Source of the DNA: Neobacillus nitrireducens
GTDB taxonomy: Bacteria > Bacillota > Bacilli > Bacillales > Cytobacillaceae
Assembly (NCBI RefSeq): GCF_030915405.1
Contig: NZ_CP133262.1
Span: forward strand, 372,001-436,000
Direction: 5' to 3'
DNA: 64,000 bases
The translations under genes and the position numbers were made by a program. Every line of letters starts with the position of its first letter. The first letter of the stretch is position 1. Below the pieces are notes generated by a model, which was not told the origin of the DNA, did no database searches, and saw only the letters and a program-made list of their open reading frames with translations. Positions 15,941 through 23,394 of this stretch are shown here, in pieces.

Positions 15941-16327
15941 TTAGCGTTGCAATCTGTCAATAACAGTACATTCTCTTGCACCTCTGCGGATTAAGCGCCG
16001 TGCTGCTGCTAATGGGATTTCGACAAGAACTGCTTCGTCCGTGGCATTTTCAACATCAAATACTGCAAATGCCTCACCGTCTACAATCAAGATGCAAATA
16101 AATTCTACTTCTACACCATCCGATCTTGGAACGCTAGTTGTAATTTCACAACGATGGACTCCTGCATCCAATAAGGTGCGGGCCTCTTGTCGTGATATAC
16201 GAATAAACACGAATTCCTCGAATGCAACATTCCCTGCTTCCACTTCAATTTCTACTAAAAGAAAAAAGCGATTTCTAATTTGAACAATACAATTTGCTCC
16301 AATTGAAATAACGTCTTCTATACTCAA
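15941..16327 (-). CDS. Small acidic protein with an internal duplication, function unknown
   Basis: A 128-residue protein made of two similar halves of about 55 residues. Each has beta-strand-like hydrophobic stretches followed by an Ala/Arg-rich helix ending in Cys (SRQEARTLLDAGVHRCEI in the first; PLAAARRLIRRGARECTV in the second). It starts at TTG, with GGAGGTG seven bases upstream; the ATG between is out of frame. No named family is recognised. Compact size, duplicated beta sheets and paired Cys would suit a spore coat or exosporium component, which is a guess only. Confidence 0.6.
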   Translation of the reverse strand: MSIEDVISIGANCIVQIRNRFFLLVEIEVEAGNVAFEEFVFIRISRQEARTLLDAGVHRCEITTSVPRSDGVEVEFICILIVDGEAFAVFDVENATDEAVLVEIPLAAARRLIRRGARECTVIDRLQR

Positions 16328-16515
16328 ATCATTTCACCTCCATTTATACATTAAATGTAGGAATAAATTGGAAGGTGTGGACAAACTAAAAAAATGAATA
16401 ATATTTGTCTGCTGTTTAAAATATTTCAGTATATTTATTCAATAAAAATAACTATGAACCTCTTATACGGAAATATGCGGAGGAATATGGGGTTGGTGAG
16501 TATGTAGGGCTTATC

Positions 16516-17265
16516 ATGGCTCTCATTCAACAAGAGTCAGGAGGAAGACATTTGGATGTGATGCAATCTTCCGAATCGATTGGACTTCCTCCAGGAACCA
16601 TTACCGACCCTGAATATTCGATTCAAATCGGAGTGAAATATTTTTCGGAAGTGATGAAGCAAGCCAAAGGCGATATTTACCTAGCTTTACAATCTTACAA
16701 TTTTGGAAATGGCTTTACCCATTACGCATTAGAGCGTGGAGGCTATTCCAAAGAAGTAGCGATTCAATTTAGTGAAATGATGGCTGACAAAATGGGTTGG
16801 TCCCGATATGGTGACGTAAATTATGTCGAACATGTGATGCGATATTATCATGCTGGAAATGACAGTATAGTAGTTGTTGGTGATGGTACTCAATCGTTTG
16901 ATGTGGAGGAAGTCCATAATATTATGAAAGAGTTCCTTGGCCTACCTTATGTATGGGGGGGAAGGACACCAGCTTCGGGAGGTTTTGATTGTTCAGGTCT
17001 CTTGGAATATGCGTTTGCACAGATCGGCATTGATCTATACGGCACTGCTCAATCCCAGTACAATAAAACAACACCAGTTCCAGAAGATCAAGTAAAACCC
17101 GGGGATTTAGTGTTTTTCTCTACCTATAAGCCTGGGGCCTCGCACGTTGGCATGTACGTAGGGAATGGTCAATTCATCAATGCAAATGGCGGTAATGGTA
17201 CTTCTTATTCTTCGGTGGAAGAATGGAAAAAATTATATCCCTTCTTAGGTTTTAGACGGATTTAG
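16516..17265 (+). CDS. cwlT: CwlT-like cell-wall hydrolase, N-terminally truncated (ICEBs1-type)
   Basis: About 249 residues from the first ATG, with two domains: a muramidase-like domain carrying QQESGG and QSYNFGNG, and a C-terminal NlpC/P60 peptidase with the Cys motif FDCSGLLEYAF and the His region SHVGMYVGNG. This layout matches CwlT (YddH) of the conjugative element ICEBs1. The frame is open back to 16420 and encodes more of the lysozyme domain (PLIRKYAEEYG) without a start codon, and the membrane anchor is missing. It therefore looks 5'-truncated although both catalytic motifs survive. Only the YddI-like gene accompanies it; no conjugation ATPase or relaxase is present. Confidence 0.75.
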   Translation: MALIQQESGGRHLDVMQSSESIGLPPGTITDPEYSIQIGVKYFSEVMKQAKGDIYLALQSYNFGNGFTHYALERGGYSKEVAIQFSEMMADKMGWSRYGDVNYVEHVMRYYHAGNDSIVVVGDGTQSFDVEEVHNIMKEFLGLPYVWGGRTPASGGFDCSGLLEYAFAQIGIDLYGTAQSQYNKTTPVPEDQVKPGDLVFFSTYKPGASHVGMYVGNGQFINANGGNGTSYSSVEEWKKLYPFLGFRRI

Positions 17266-17282
17266 AAAGGGGGGTGCAAGAT

Positions 17283-17816
17283 ATGGAGCCAACCCAAAAG
17301 AAAAATTTTATCTTGCTCATGATGGGATTTGTTGCAGCAGTCTTGGTTATTATGTATGTTTTCAGCTTACGGTCACAGCTGCAGGAAGTCAAAGCGAATC
17401 AAAGAAATTACGAAGATCAGATAAAAACCTTATCTTCTGTTCAAAATACAGATGCGTTAGAAGTGAATCTGAAGTTCCTTGAAAAGTTTTTCACCTATCA
17501 AACGACTGCTGAACGATATGAGAAAATAAAACCACTCATGACCGATCAAGGCTATAAGGCAACCCACCCTTCAGGAACGGAACTTCCAGATTCGGAGGAA
17601 TCCGTCAAGTCGTCTATGGTAGGGCTAAAGCCTTTTGAATATCAGTCCTCCAAAACGGAAGCGGAATTTTTTAATGAGTTTAAACTTTCTACTGAATTTA
17701 ATAGTGTTACGAATACAGAAACGGTGATTGTCAAAACCTCTCTTATCCATGTGGAGGGGAAAGGTTGGAAGGTAGATGATGTTGAGTTTATCGGCCAATT
17801 AACAGGTCGGGAATAA
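17283..17816 (+). CDS. yddI: YddI-like conjugative-element protein
   Basis: About 177 residues with one N-terminal membrane helix (near residues 10-30), a short coiled stretch (SQLQEVKANQRNYEDQIK) and a C-terminal NTF2-like alpha/beta part. It directly follows the CwlT-like gene with the ribosome site AAAGGGGGG eight bases before the ATG at 17283. In ICEBs1 a protein of this size and build (YddI) also follows cwlT. Together they mark a stranded end of a former integrative conjugative element. Its own role is unknown. Confidence 0.6.
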   Translation: MEPTQKKNFILLMMGFVAAVLVIMYVFSLRSQLQEVKANQRNYEDQIKTLSSVQNTDALEVNLKFLEKFFTYQTTAERYEKIKPLMTDQGYKATHPSGTELPDSEESVKSSMVGLKPFEYQSSKTEAEFFNEFKLSTEFNSVTNTETVIVKTSLIHVEGKGWKVDDVEFIGQLTGRE

Positions 17817-17842
17817 ATTTAATTGAAAGTCCTTCAAAGAAT

Positions 17843-17986
17843 CTTAGTGTGCTAGATGGTCATGTCGGAATATATGTCGGTGATGGGAAGTTTATTGGAT
17901 CCCAAACGAATACAGGGGTTGCCTTCGCCGATATGTCAAAAGGATATCGGTAAAAGAAGTTTAATGGGCGAGTGAAACGTTTATAA
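17843..17986 (+). pseudogene. C-terminal fragment of an NlpC/P60 endopeptidase
   Basis: The frame encodes DGHVGIYVGDGKFIGSQ and then FADMSKGYR, a TAA at 17951, and after it KKFNGRVKRL before a second stop. This is the final third of LytE/LytF-type peptidoglycan endopeptidases, including the catalytic His, without the Cys region. Beyond it, up to the next gene at 18232, nothing is recognisable. Confidence 0.75.
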
Positions 17987-18231
17987 AAGTGTATCATCAT
18001 TGCTTTTTTCTTAAAATTAAATATTGAAAGAATGTAGAAGTAATGAATTTAAAAGTTTGAGAATGTTGTAGATACCATTTATAGTTGAAAACTATAAGTT
18101 CCGTTATAAAGATTTTCATTCAGTAGACATTGGGTTACTATGTTTAGGTAAAGTAGAAGATTGTTTAAATCATGCGATTAAAGTCGTTTCTGCAATTTTA
18201 AAGAAATATAAAATTATAGAGGTGGGAAAAT

Positions 18232-18516
18232 ATGAAAAGTACTGGAATGGTACGTAAAGTTGATGAATTGGGGAGAATTGTTATTCCGATTGAGCTTCGA
18301 AGATCCTTAGATTTAGAACTGAAAGATCCTGTTGAAATTTTTGTTGATGGAGAACAAATTATTTTAAAGAAATATAGTCCTAATATGGCTTGCATGCTGA
18401 CTGGTGAAGTTACCAACGAGAATAAAAAATACGGTAACGGGCAGATCGTTTTAAGCCCTAAGGGCGCAGAAATACTGCTGCAAGAGCTTAAGAAGCAAAT
18501 AGCAGTCCCTTCTTAA
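18232..18516 (+). CDS. AbrB-family transition-state regulator
   Basis: A 94-residue protein with the swapped-hairpin AbrB domain at its N-terminus (GMVRKVDELGRIVIPIELRRSL), then ILKKYSPNMACMLTGEV and a helical C-terminal tetramerisation part. It resembles AbrB/Abh along its whole length. As it sits among mobile-element remains, it is likely an accessory paralogue, not the chromosomal abrB. The ribosome site GAGGTGGG precedes the ATG. A 95-residue gene follows 24 bases later, probably in the same operon. Confidence 0.88.
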   Translation: MKSTGMVRKVDELGRIVIPIELRRSLDLELKDPVEIFVDGEQIILKKYSPNMACMLTGEVTNENKKYGNGQIVLSPKGAEILLQELKKQIAVPS

Positions 18517-18540
18517 CTGAGATTGAAAGAGGGTGAAATA

Positions 18541-18828
18541 ATGGCAATCCGTAATGTATATCCAATAAAGTACTACAGCAAGGAAGGTTTCATTGAACGG
18601 AAATTGGAGATCAATGAGCAAGACCTACAGGAGATTATAGAGGAATACTTGCATAAGAATACTGATTTTGATTTTGATGAGGTCGAAATCATCAACAATC
18701 GCCCAATGAACATCTGGCTCTACGCCAAGTGTAGAACATATATTGACCCCGATAATCCTGACAAAGACGAAGCGCTGTTTGATGCCGAAGTTGAAATTAC
18801 CGGGGACTATGACGGGAACCCTACATGA
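18541..18828 (+). CDS. Small protein of unknown function downstream of AbrB paralogue
   Basis: A 95-residue acidic protein (MAIRNVYPIKYYSKEGFIER at the start) with alternating beta strands and one helix, rich in Asp/Glu. ATG at 18541 follows GAGGGTG; an in-frame start six codons earlier overlaps that site. No family is recognised. Its coupling with the AbrB paralogue suggests joint expression only. Confidence 0.6.
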   Translation: MAIRNVYPIKYYSKEGFIERKLEINEQDLQEIIEEYLHKNTDFDFDEVEIINNRPMNIWLYAKCRTYIDPDNPDKDEALFDAEVEITGDYDGNPT

Positions 18829-18948
18829 AACAACATTATCGCCTTGAGATAGCATTTTAGTATTTCTCCAAGTTTACTTTGCAGTCTACAGCAAGAACCC
18901 TGTCACTAAGCCTAAAAGGTCGCTTTAGTTCTAGAAGCAAAATAAAGA

Positions 18949-18981
18949 AAAATGCATAGAGTTTTTTGCTCTGTGCATTTT
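18949..18981. terminator. Terminator hairpin
   Basis: A 13-bp stem (AAAATGCATAGAG and CTCTGTGCATTTT, one G-U pair) with a T-rich loop, between two converging genes; A and T runs on the outer sides suit use in both directions. Confidence 0.7.
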
Positions 18982-19094
18982 ATGCTAATTAATGTGTTAA
19001 TTCCATTGATAATAATACTGTAATTCTAGTAAGTTGAATTTTGTACTTCAAGACTGACCTAGTTAATTTGTTTCGGTTTTTGAATAACCAAGAG

Positions 19095-19385
19095 TTATCT
19101 CCCTTTCAGTCTCATTCTGTAGTTACCTTTGATTAATTTATGTAGTTCATCCTTTGGATTTGCTGCAATAACACTTCTTACATAATCAAAGTCTAAATCT
19201 GATCCATTATGTTTAAATCCTTTTTTATTGCCACGAAGAACCACTTCTCGGATGCTGCTCGTATATGCATATTCTTTTATTATCCATCTTTCCAAAGTCT
19301 CTGCCTCATAGGATTCGACAACTTGAACAAAGTGTTGCAAACGTCTAATTTCTTCTTTAGCACTTGGAACCGTTAATATCTTCAC
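19095..19385 (-). CDS. Small basic protein of unknown function
   Basis: A 96-residue protein, mostly helical, rich in Lys, Arg and Glu (MKILTVPSAKEEIRRLQHFV at the start, LIKGNYRMRLKGR at the end). It starts at GTG with GGAGGAG seven bases upstream. The composition and the RMRLKGR tail suggest a nucleic-acid-binding or phage/plasmid accessory protein, but no family is recognised. Confidence 0.55.
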   Translation of the reverse strand: MKILTVPSAKEEIRRLQHFVQVVESYEAETLERWIIKEYAYTSSIREVVLRGNKKGFKHNGSDLDFDYVRSVIAANPKDELHKLIKGNYRMRLKGR

Positions 19386-19639
19386 ACAACCACTCCTCCC
19401 TGATAAAGAACCAATTCGTCAGTAAGTGGGAAAATACCTTTCGATAAATTTGTGAATAGATTTGGCTGCTGTGGCAAATTTTTCTTATTAAGTTAACAAA
19501 CGCAAGTATTAAAGTAGTAATCGCTGCGGTTGTCTTTTTTTGTTGTGCTAACAGGGAGTTATATATAGTATCCGATCCAAAACATTGATATGGTGCACCC
19601 TTTATCTGTGATATTTCCCATTTTGCACCTCATAACGGC

Positions 19640-19666
19640 ACCCATTAGGAATGGGTACTCTTTTTT
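19640..19666 (+). terminator. Rho-independent terminator
   Basis: ACCCATT and AATGGGT with a 3-base loop and a following run of six T. No gene directly upstream on this strand is visible, so what it terminates is unclear, possibly a lost gene or a short RNA. Confidence 0.6.
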
Positions 19667-19730
19667 AAATGCTTTCCTAAGGTTCTAGAAACTCATTAAA
19701 AATTACCGTGAAACAGAAAACATTCTTTTA

Positions 19731-19785
19731 GTTAACAATAGTTAACATGGTTAACCTCATGATATACTTGTATTGAGGGGTTAAC
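19731..19785. promoter_or_regulatory. Cluster of four GTTAAC sites over the promoter of the coiled-coil gene
   Basis: GTTAAC occurs at 19731, 19741, 19750 (as GGTTAACC) and 19780, with a fifth at 19492. The first three overlap the -35 region and the last lies just beyond a -10-like TATACT (19763-19768). The arrangement fits an autoregulatory operator, with the encoded protein as the obvious candidate to bind it. Confidence 0.55.
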
Positions 19786-19806
19786 TTTATTAGGAGAGTG
19801 GAAGGA

Positions 19807-20727
19807 ATGTCGGATAAAACATTTGGAGTTAAAGTTAGTGAAGAATTACATGAAAAAGTAAAAAATATGATTGATGTTTCAGGCGGTAATGCTAAAGCAT
19901 GGTTTGAAAAGGCCATAGCAGTAGTAGCAGTCCAAGACTTAAAAGAGGGTGTTGGAGATTACAAGCAAGATCTATCAGAATTAGAAGTGCACACTACCCG
20001 GATTTATGAATTAATCGCTAATATGATTCAGCGAGCTGAATATATGAAAATGGATGCAGTGAAGGAATCAGAAGATAAATTGGAAAGTAGAGAATTAACC
20101 ATTACAGAGCTTCAGGGTAATGTGAAAAAGCTGACAGAGGAATTAAAACGGTTAGAGGAAGAGTCCAAACAAACAGAAAGTGATAAAAAGGAATTATCCG
20201 AACAGCTGGAAAGCTTTCGTTCAGCAAATGATAACAACCAAGCTTTGATTCAAGAATACAAAGAAAAGATTGATACCTTATCGTCACTGGTAAATGAATA
20301 CAAAGGATATGCTACTGAGAATGCAGAGATTAAAGCGAACCACTTAGCAGAAAAAGAACAAATGAAAGTTGCGTTTGGAGAAAAAGAAAGTCGTATGATT
20401 TCGTCTATTGAGGTATTAAAATCTACATCTCGCGATCAAGCAGCTGTCATTGAACAAACGCAAGACAAATTAGAAAGAGCAATCGAAGAACATAACAAAG
20501 AAATGGAAAATGTAAAGGTTAACTTTAATAACCAGTTAACCCAGTTAACCGACAAAAAAGAGTTGGAAAAAGAGCGTGTTTTAATCGATGTGGAACGGAA
20601 TTATCAAGCTAAATTACAAGAAATACATGAATCCTATAACGAAAAACTTGCTCGCTTGTATGAAAAATTTGAAATGAAAGAAAGCGAAGGCAAACCTAAA
20701 AGGCAAAATAACCAAAAAGAGCAGTAA
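19807..20727 (+). CDS. KfrA-like coiled-coil protein with an N-terminal DNA-binding-like segment
   Basis: About 306 residues. The first 45 residues (KTFGVKVSEELHEKVKNMI, then GNAKAWFEKAI) look like a ribbon-helix-helix or short helical DNA-binding unit. The rest is an almost unbroken charged coiled coil rich in Glu, Lys and Gln. This build resembles plasmid-borne KfrA-type proteins and related Bacillus plasmid proteins, which bind operators in their own promoters and help partition. ATG at 19807 is preferred, as AGGAG is about ten bases upstream. GTTAAC clusters lie in the promoter and inside the gene (20518-20549). No ParA, replication or relaxase gene is next to it. Confidence 0.65.
   Translation: MSDKTFGVKVSEELHEKVKNMIDVSGGNAKAWFEKAIAVVAVQDLKEGVGDYKQDLSELEVHTTRIYELIANMIQRAEYMKMDAVKESEDKLESRELTITELQGNVKKLTEELKRLEEESKQTESDKKELSEQLESFRSANDNNQALIQEYKEKIDTLSSLVNEYKGYATENAEIKANHLAEKEQMKVAFGEKESRMISSIEVLKSTSRDQAAVIEQTQDKLERAIEEHNKEMENVKVNFNNQLTQLTDKKELEKERVLIDVERNYQAKLQEIHESYNEKLARLYEKFEMKESEGKPKRQNNQKEQ
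20518..20549. repeat. Three GTTAAC sites inside the coiled-coil gene
   Basis: GTTAAC at 20518, 20535 and 20544. The last two are nine bases apart start to start, the same step as 19741 to 19750 in the promoter. Within coding sequence the codons could easily differ, so their presence suggests selection for DNA binding, though chance cannot be excluded. Confidence 0.5.
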
Positions 20728-20820
20728 GGGTGGAGAATTTCTTCATCCCTTTTTATTCTCCTTAAAGATGCGTTAGGTGATTTTCTACAACAGCGTCTAC
20801 CAGAAGGTTATGCAACAGAC

Positions 20821-20854
20821 ACCCCTTTGGATTGGTACACTAAAGGGGTTTTTT
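20821..20854 (+). terminator. Terminator after the coiled-coil gene
   Basis: ACCCCTTT and AAAGGGGT with a 13-base loop and a six-T tail. The rest of 20728-21038 shows no gene. Confidence 0.7.
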
Positions 20855-21038
20855 AAAAGAATATATGAAGTTGAAAGTGGATTAAGAAATTGTTGATTGA
20901 CAATAGAGTTTTTCCGTTAAAGGGCCATTTAATTTTATAAGGTATGTAAAATAAATTGGCGGAAATATGTCGAGAAAGATAATTCTGTTATCAAATAGGT
21001 AGCTTGGTTTTCAAGCTCCTTCCTTTTAATATTTTTTA

Positions 21039-21515
21039 TTATTTAACAATAGACCAATCAAATACTTTTCTGGAACGCTCTATCAGCAGTTGGTATCCAT
21101 AAATGATAAAAGCAAATCCAAAGTAAAAGATAAAAAGATGGATACGCTTAAAATTAACCAATTTATAGACGTTATATTTTTGGAAAAAGTGAGTAAGTGG
21201 GTACGAGAGAAGTAAATTAAAGAATGCATTGAAAAGAACGTACCATTTAAATTTGCCAAACGTTAAATAGAAGATCCACATGGTGCCAGCAAAAAATGGA
21301 CCGTAAGTAAAACTTAAATCCATAAAAATAAGTTCTGGGATGCCTCCTTTAACCTTCCACCACCTATACCTATAGGATAAAAAGCATCCGATAATAACAA
21401 GTAAGGAACAAAAGATGGAAACAGGCAAATATTTACGAAATGCACTTTTGGGTAAGAAGATAATCGAAATCCATGAAATAATTATTAGTCCTATTCGGAT
21501 CAGATTAGGAACCAT
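21039..21515 (-). CDS. Small integral membrane protein of unknown function (CBO0543-like)
   Basis: A 158-residue protein with about five membrane helices rich in Phe, Trp and Tyr, including WWKVKGGIPELIFMDLSF and a long loop GKFKWYVLFNAFFNLL. This resembles small four-to-five-helix membrane proteins common and often multi-copy in Bacillaceae (CBO0543-type). AAAGGGGGG on the leftward strand precedes the ATG. No function is known. Confidence 0.6.
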   Translation of the reverse strand: MVPNLIRIGLIIISWISIIFLPKSAFRKYLPVSIFCSLLVIIGCFLSYRYRWWKVKGGIPELIFMDLSFTYGPFFAGTMWIFYLTFGKFKWYVLFNAFFNLLLSYPLTHFFQKYNVYKLVNFKRIHLFIFYFGFAFIIYGYQLLIERSRKVFDWSIVK

Positions 21516-21840
21516 TCCTTTCCCCCCTTTTTAGATATTATTTATCAGTTATGGGGTCCTACCAACGAAACGCGAAAAACATACGCTAAGCCAAAAATAA
21601 GTCGACTTTTTCTATGCTAAGGAATTAATAGTCTTTCATAATGGCTAAATAATCCTAGGTTCTAAGCGATGATATACTCTTCTTTTCAAAAACTCAACCT
21701 TATTTAACGCCCTGAATCCTGGGGTCTTTTTTTATGTAAAGGAATTGTTTTAATGATGCCTTCTGTATTTGAGAGAGGGTGTATCTACTTTGTTGCTTAA
21801 TATGATTTTAAAAGTGCTCCCCCTTATTAATAATATTGAA

Positions 21841-21877
21841 AAAGATAAAAAATAGAGATACCTTTTATCTTTTTTCG
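21841..21877 (+). terminator. Hairpin with T run, no clear parent gene
   Basis: AAAGATAAAA pairs with TTTTATCTTT across a 12-base loop and is followed by T. A weaker CCC...GGGG hairpin with seven T lies at about 21710-21735. Both are in a gene-free stretch between 21516 and the duplicated malP promoter. Confidence 0.5.
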
Positions 21878-21967
21878 TTTAGAATGTTAAGCCTTACAAA
21901 TATGGTCAATTTCCCCAACATCATTTGATTCAATATCTGAAACTTTTCCCCAGTTAATTATGAGTAA

Positions 21968-22018
21968 TTGTTAGAGTAATTACACAAATTTATAATGGTT
22001 TAATAGATAGCGCCTTCT
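21968..22018 (+). promoter_or_regulatory. Duplicate of the malP promoter, now driving the Gfo/Idh gene
   Basis: TTGTTA-N17-TATAAT (21968-21996) has the same boxes and spacing as the malP promoter at 23316-23344. AGATAGCGCCTTCT (22005-22018) is a one-base variant of the CcpA-type site downstream of the real malP promoter. Transcription from here passes through a malP fragment into the oxidoreductase gene. Confidence 0.65.
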
Positions 22019-22039
22019 TAAGAGGAAAAAATGATTAGT

Positions 22040-22170
22040 ATGATGCAGAAATGCAGCGATTTGGCGGAGCCATATTTATTTCAGTAATGATTATCCCCGT
22101 AATGGGATTGTTACTAGGACTAAGTAATACTTAAATTAGCGATAGTTGGAAATGTTGCGACTAAAGGTCC
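22040..22170 (+). pseudogene. Duplicated, frameshifted 5' fragment of malP
   Basis: About 130 bases match the first part of malP (23395-23530) nearly base for base: ATGATGCAGAAA, CAGCGATTTGG, GGATTGTTACTAGGACT and AGTAATACT. A lost T near the start and a TAA at about 22132 break the frame. The ribosome site of the following gene begins where the similarity ends. Confidence 0.85.
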
Positions 22171-22186
22171 ATTGGAGGGAAGAAAA

Positions 22187-23179
22187 ATGATACGATTTGG
22201 AGTAATCGGGACGAATCTAATAACGGACATATTTATTCAAGATGCAAGTGCTCTAAAGGAATTTTCTTTAACTGCTGTTTATTCTCGGACAGAGAAAAAG
22301 GCAATAGAATTTGCTAGGAAATATAATATACAGAATATTTTTGTGGATTTGGAAAGTATGGCAAAAAGCGATGTAATTGATGCAGTCTATATAGCGAGTC
22401 CAAATGCCCTTCATGCAGAGCAAGCTATAATTTTTATGAAGTATGGCAAACATGTACTTTGTGAAAAACCCATTGCTTCCAATACAACAGAATTACAAAC
22501 GATGATTCAAGTTGCTCAAAGTAATAAAGTTGTTTTAATGGAAGCATTAAAATCAACGTTACTTCCTAATTTTCAAAGTGTTTACAGAAATTTACATAAA
22601 ATAGGAAAAATACGTCGATATTTTGCAAGTTATTGTCAATACTCTTCTCGTTATGATGCTTACAAGCAAGGAACAATATTAAATGCATTCAATCCTTTAT
22701 TTTCAAATGGTTCTATAATGGATATTGGTATTTATTGTATTTATCCAATGGTTGTATTATTTGGCGTACCATCTAGTGTCCAAGCCAATGCGTTGATGCT
22801 TGACTCGGGTATAGACGGAGAAGGAAGTCTATTGCTGAAGTATAAAGATATGGATGCAGTAATTATGTATTCAAAAATAACGGATTCGAATATTCCTTCT
22901 GAAATTCAAGGCGAAAATGGAAACATTATTATAGATAATATCAATCAACCACAAAAAGTAGAAATTCGTTATCGAGATGGACGAGTAGAAGATATTACCT
23001 ACCCACAATCTAACAACACAATGTATTATGAAACCAAAGAATTTATTAATTTAATTAAGGCTGGTCAGATAGAATCAAGTATCAATTCGCACAATCATTC
23101 CATGATAACTATGAGAATCATAGAAGAAGCGCGGAAACAGATGGGTCTTGAATTTCCGGCGGATAGGATAAATAAATAG
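22187..23179 (+). CDS. Gfo/Idh/MocA-family oxidoreductase
   Basis: A 330-residue NAD(P)-dependent sugar-type dehydrogenase. The N-terminal Rossmann domain has GVIGTNLITD; the lysine of CEKPIAS is the conserved catalytic/cofactor Lys of the family. The C-terminal alpha/beta domain includes GSIMDIGIYCIYP, where the Asp and Ile-Tyr form the substrate pocket. GGAGGGAAG precedes the ATG at 22187. It is read from a duplicated copy of the malP promoter, so it is probably expressed with the alpha-glucoside genes and may oxidise a glucoside or a phosphorylated sugar. The actual substrate is unknown. Confidence 0.88.
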   Translation: MIRFGVIGTNLITDIFIQDASALKEFSLTAVYSRTEKKAIEFARKYNIQNIFVDLESMAKSDVIDAVYIASPNALHAEQAIIFMKYGKHVLCEKPIASNTTELQTMIQVAQSNKVVLMEALKSTLLPNFQSVYRNLHKIGKIRRYFASYCQYSSRYDAYKQGTILNAFNPLFSNGSIMDIGIYCIYPMVVLFGVPSSVQANALMLDSGIDGEGSLLLKYKDMDAVIMYSKITDSNIPSEIQGENGNIIIDNINQPQKVEIRYRDGRVEDITYPQSNNTMYYETKEFINLIKAGQIESSINSHNHSMITMRIIEEARKQMGLEFPADRINK

Positions 23180-23187
23180 TACGAGTA

Positions 23188-23219
23188 ATCCCTTCAGTTT
23201 AAACTAAAGGGATTTTTTT
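23188..23219 (+). terminator. Terminator after the Gfo/Idh gene
   Basis: ATCCCTT and AAGGGAT enclose a self-complementary AGTTTAAACT centre, followed by seven T. It separates the Gfo/Idh transcript from malP. Confidence 0.8.
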
Positions 23220-23315
23220 ATTAATAATCAAGGGCTAATCCTAAAAGTTATTTTCAATTTTCTTAGTCTCATTTGTTTCATTGTCTGGTACTTTTCCCAA
23301 GTTATTGTTAAGTGA

Positions 23316-23366
23316 TTGTTAGAATCATCATGCAACTCTATAATTGCTCTAGAGATAGCGCTTTCT
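23316..23366 (+). promoter_or_regulatory. malP promoter with downstream cre-like site
   Basis: TTGTTA, a 17-base spacer and TATAAT (23339-23344), then AGATAGCGCTTTCT at 23353-23366. Read on the other strand the latter is AGAAAGCGCTATCT, which fits the CcpA consensus TGAAANCGNTNTCA in its inner twelve positions. Its position just past the transcription start suits catabolite repression. Activation by MalR is expected from Bacillus subtilis but its site was not identified. Confidence 0.65.
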
Positions 23367-23394
23367 TATAAAAACTAAAAAGGAGTAATTCATT

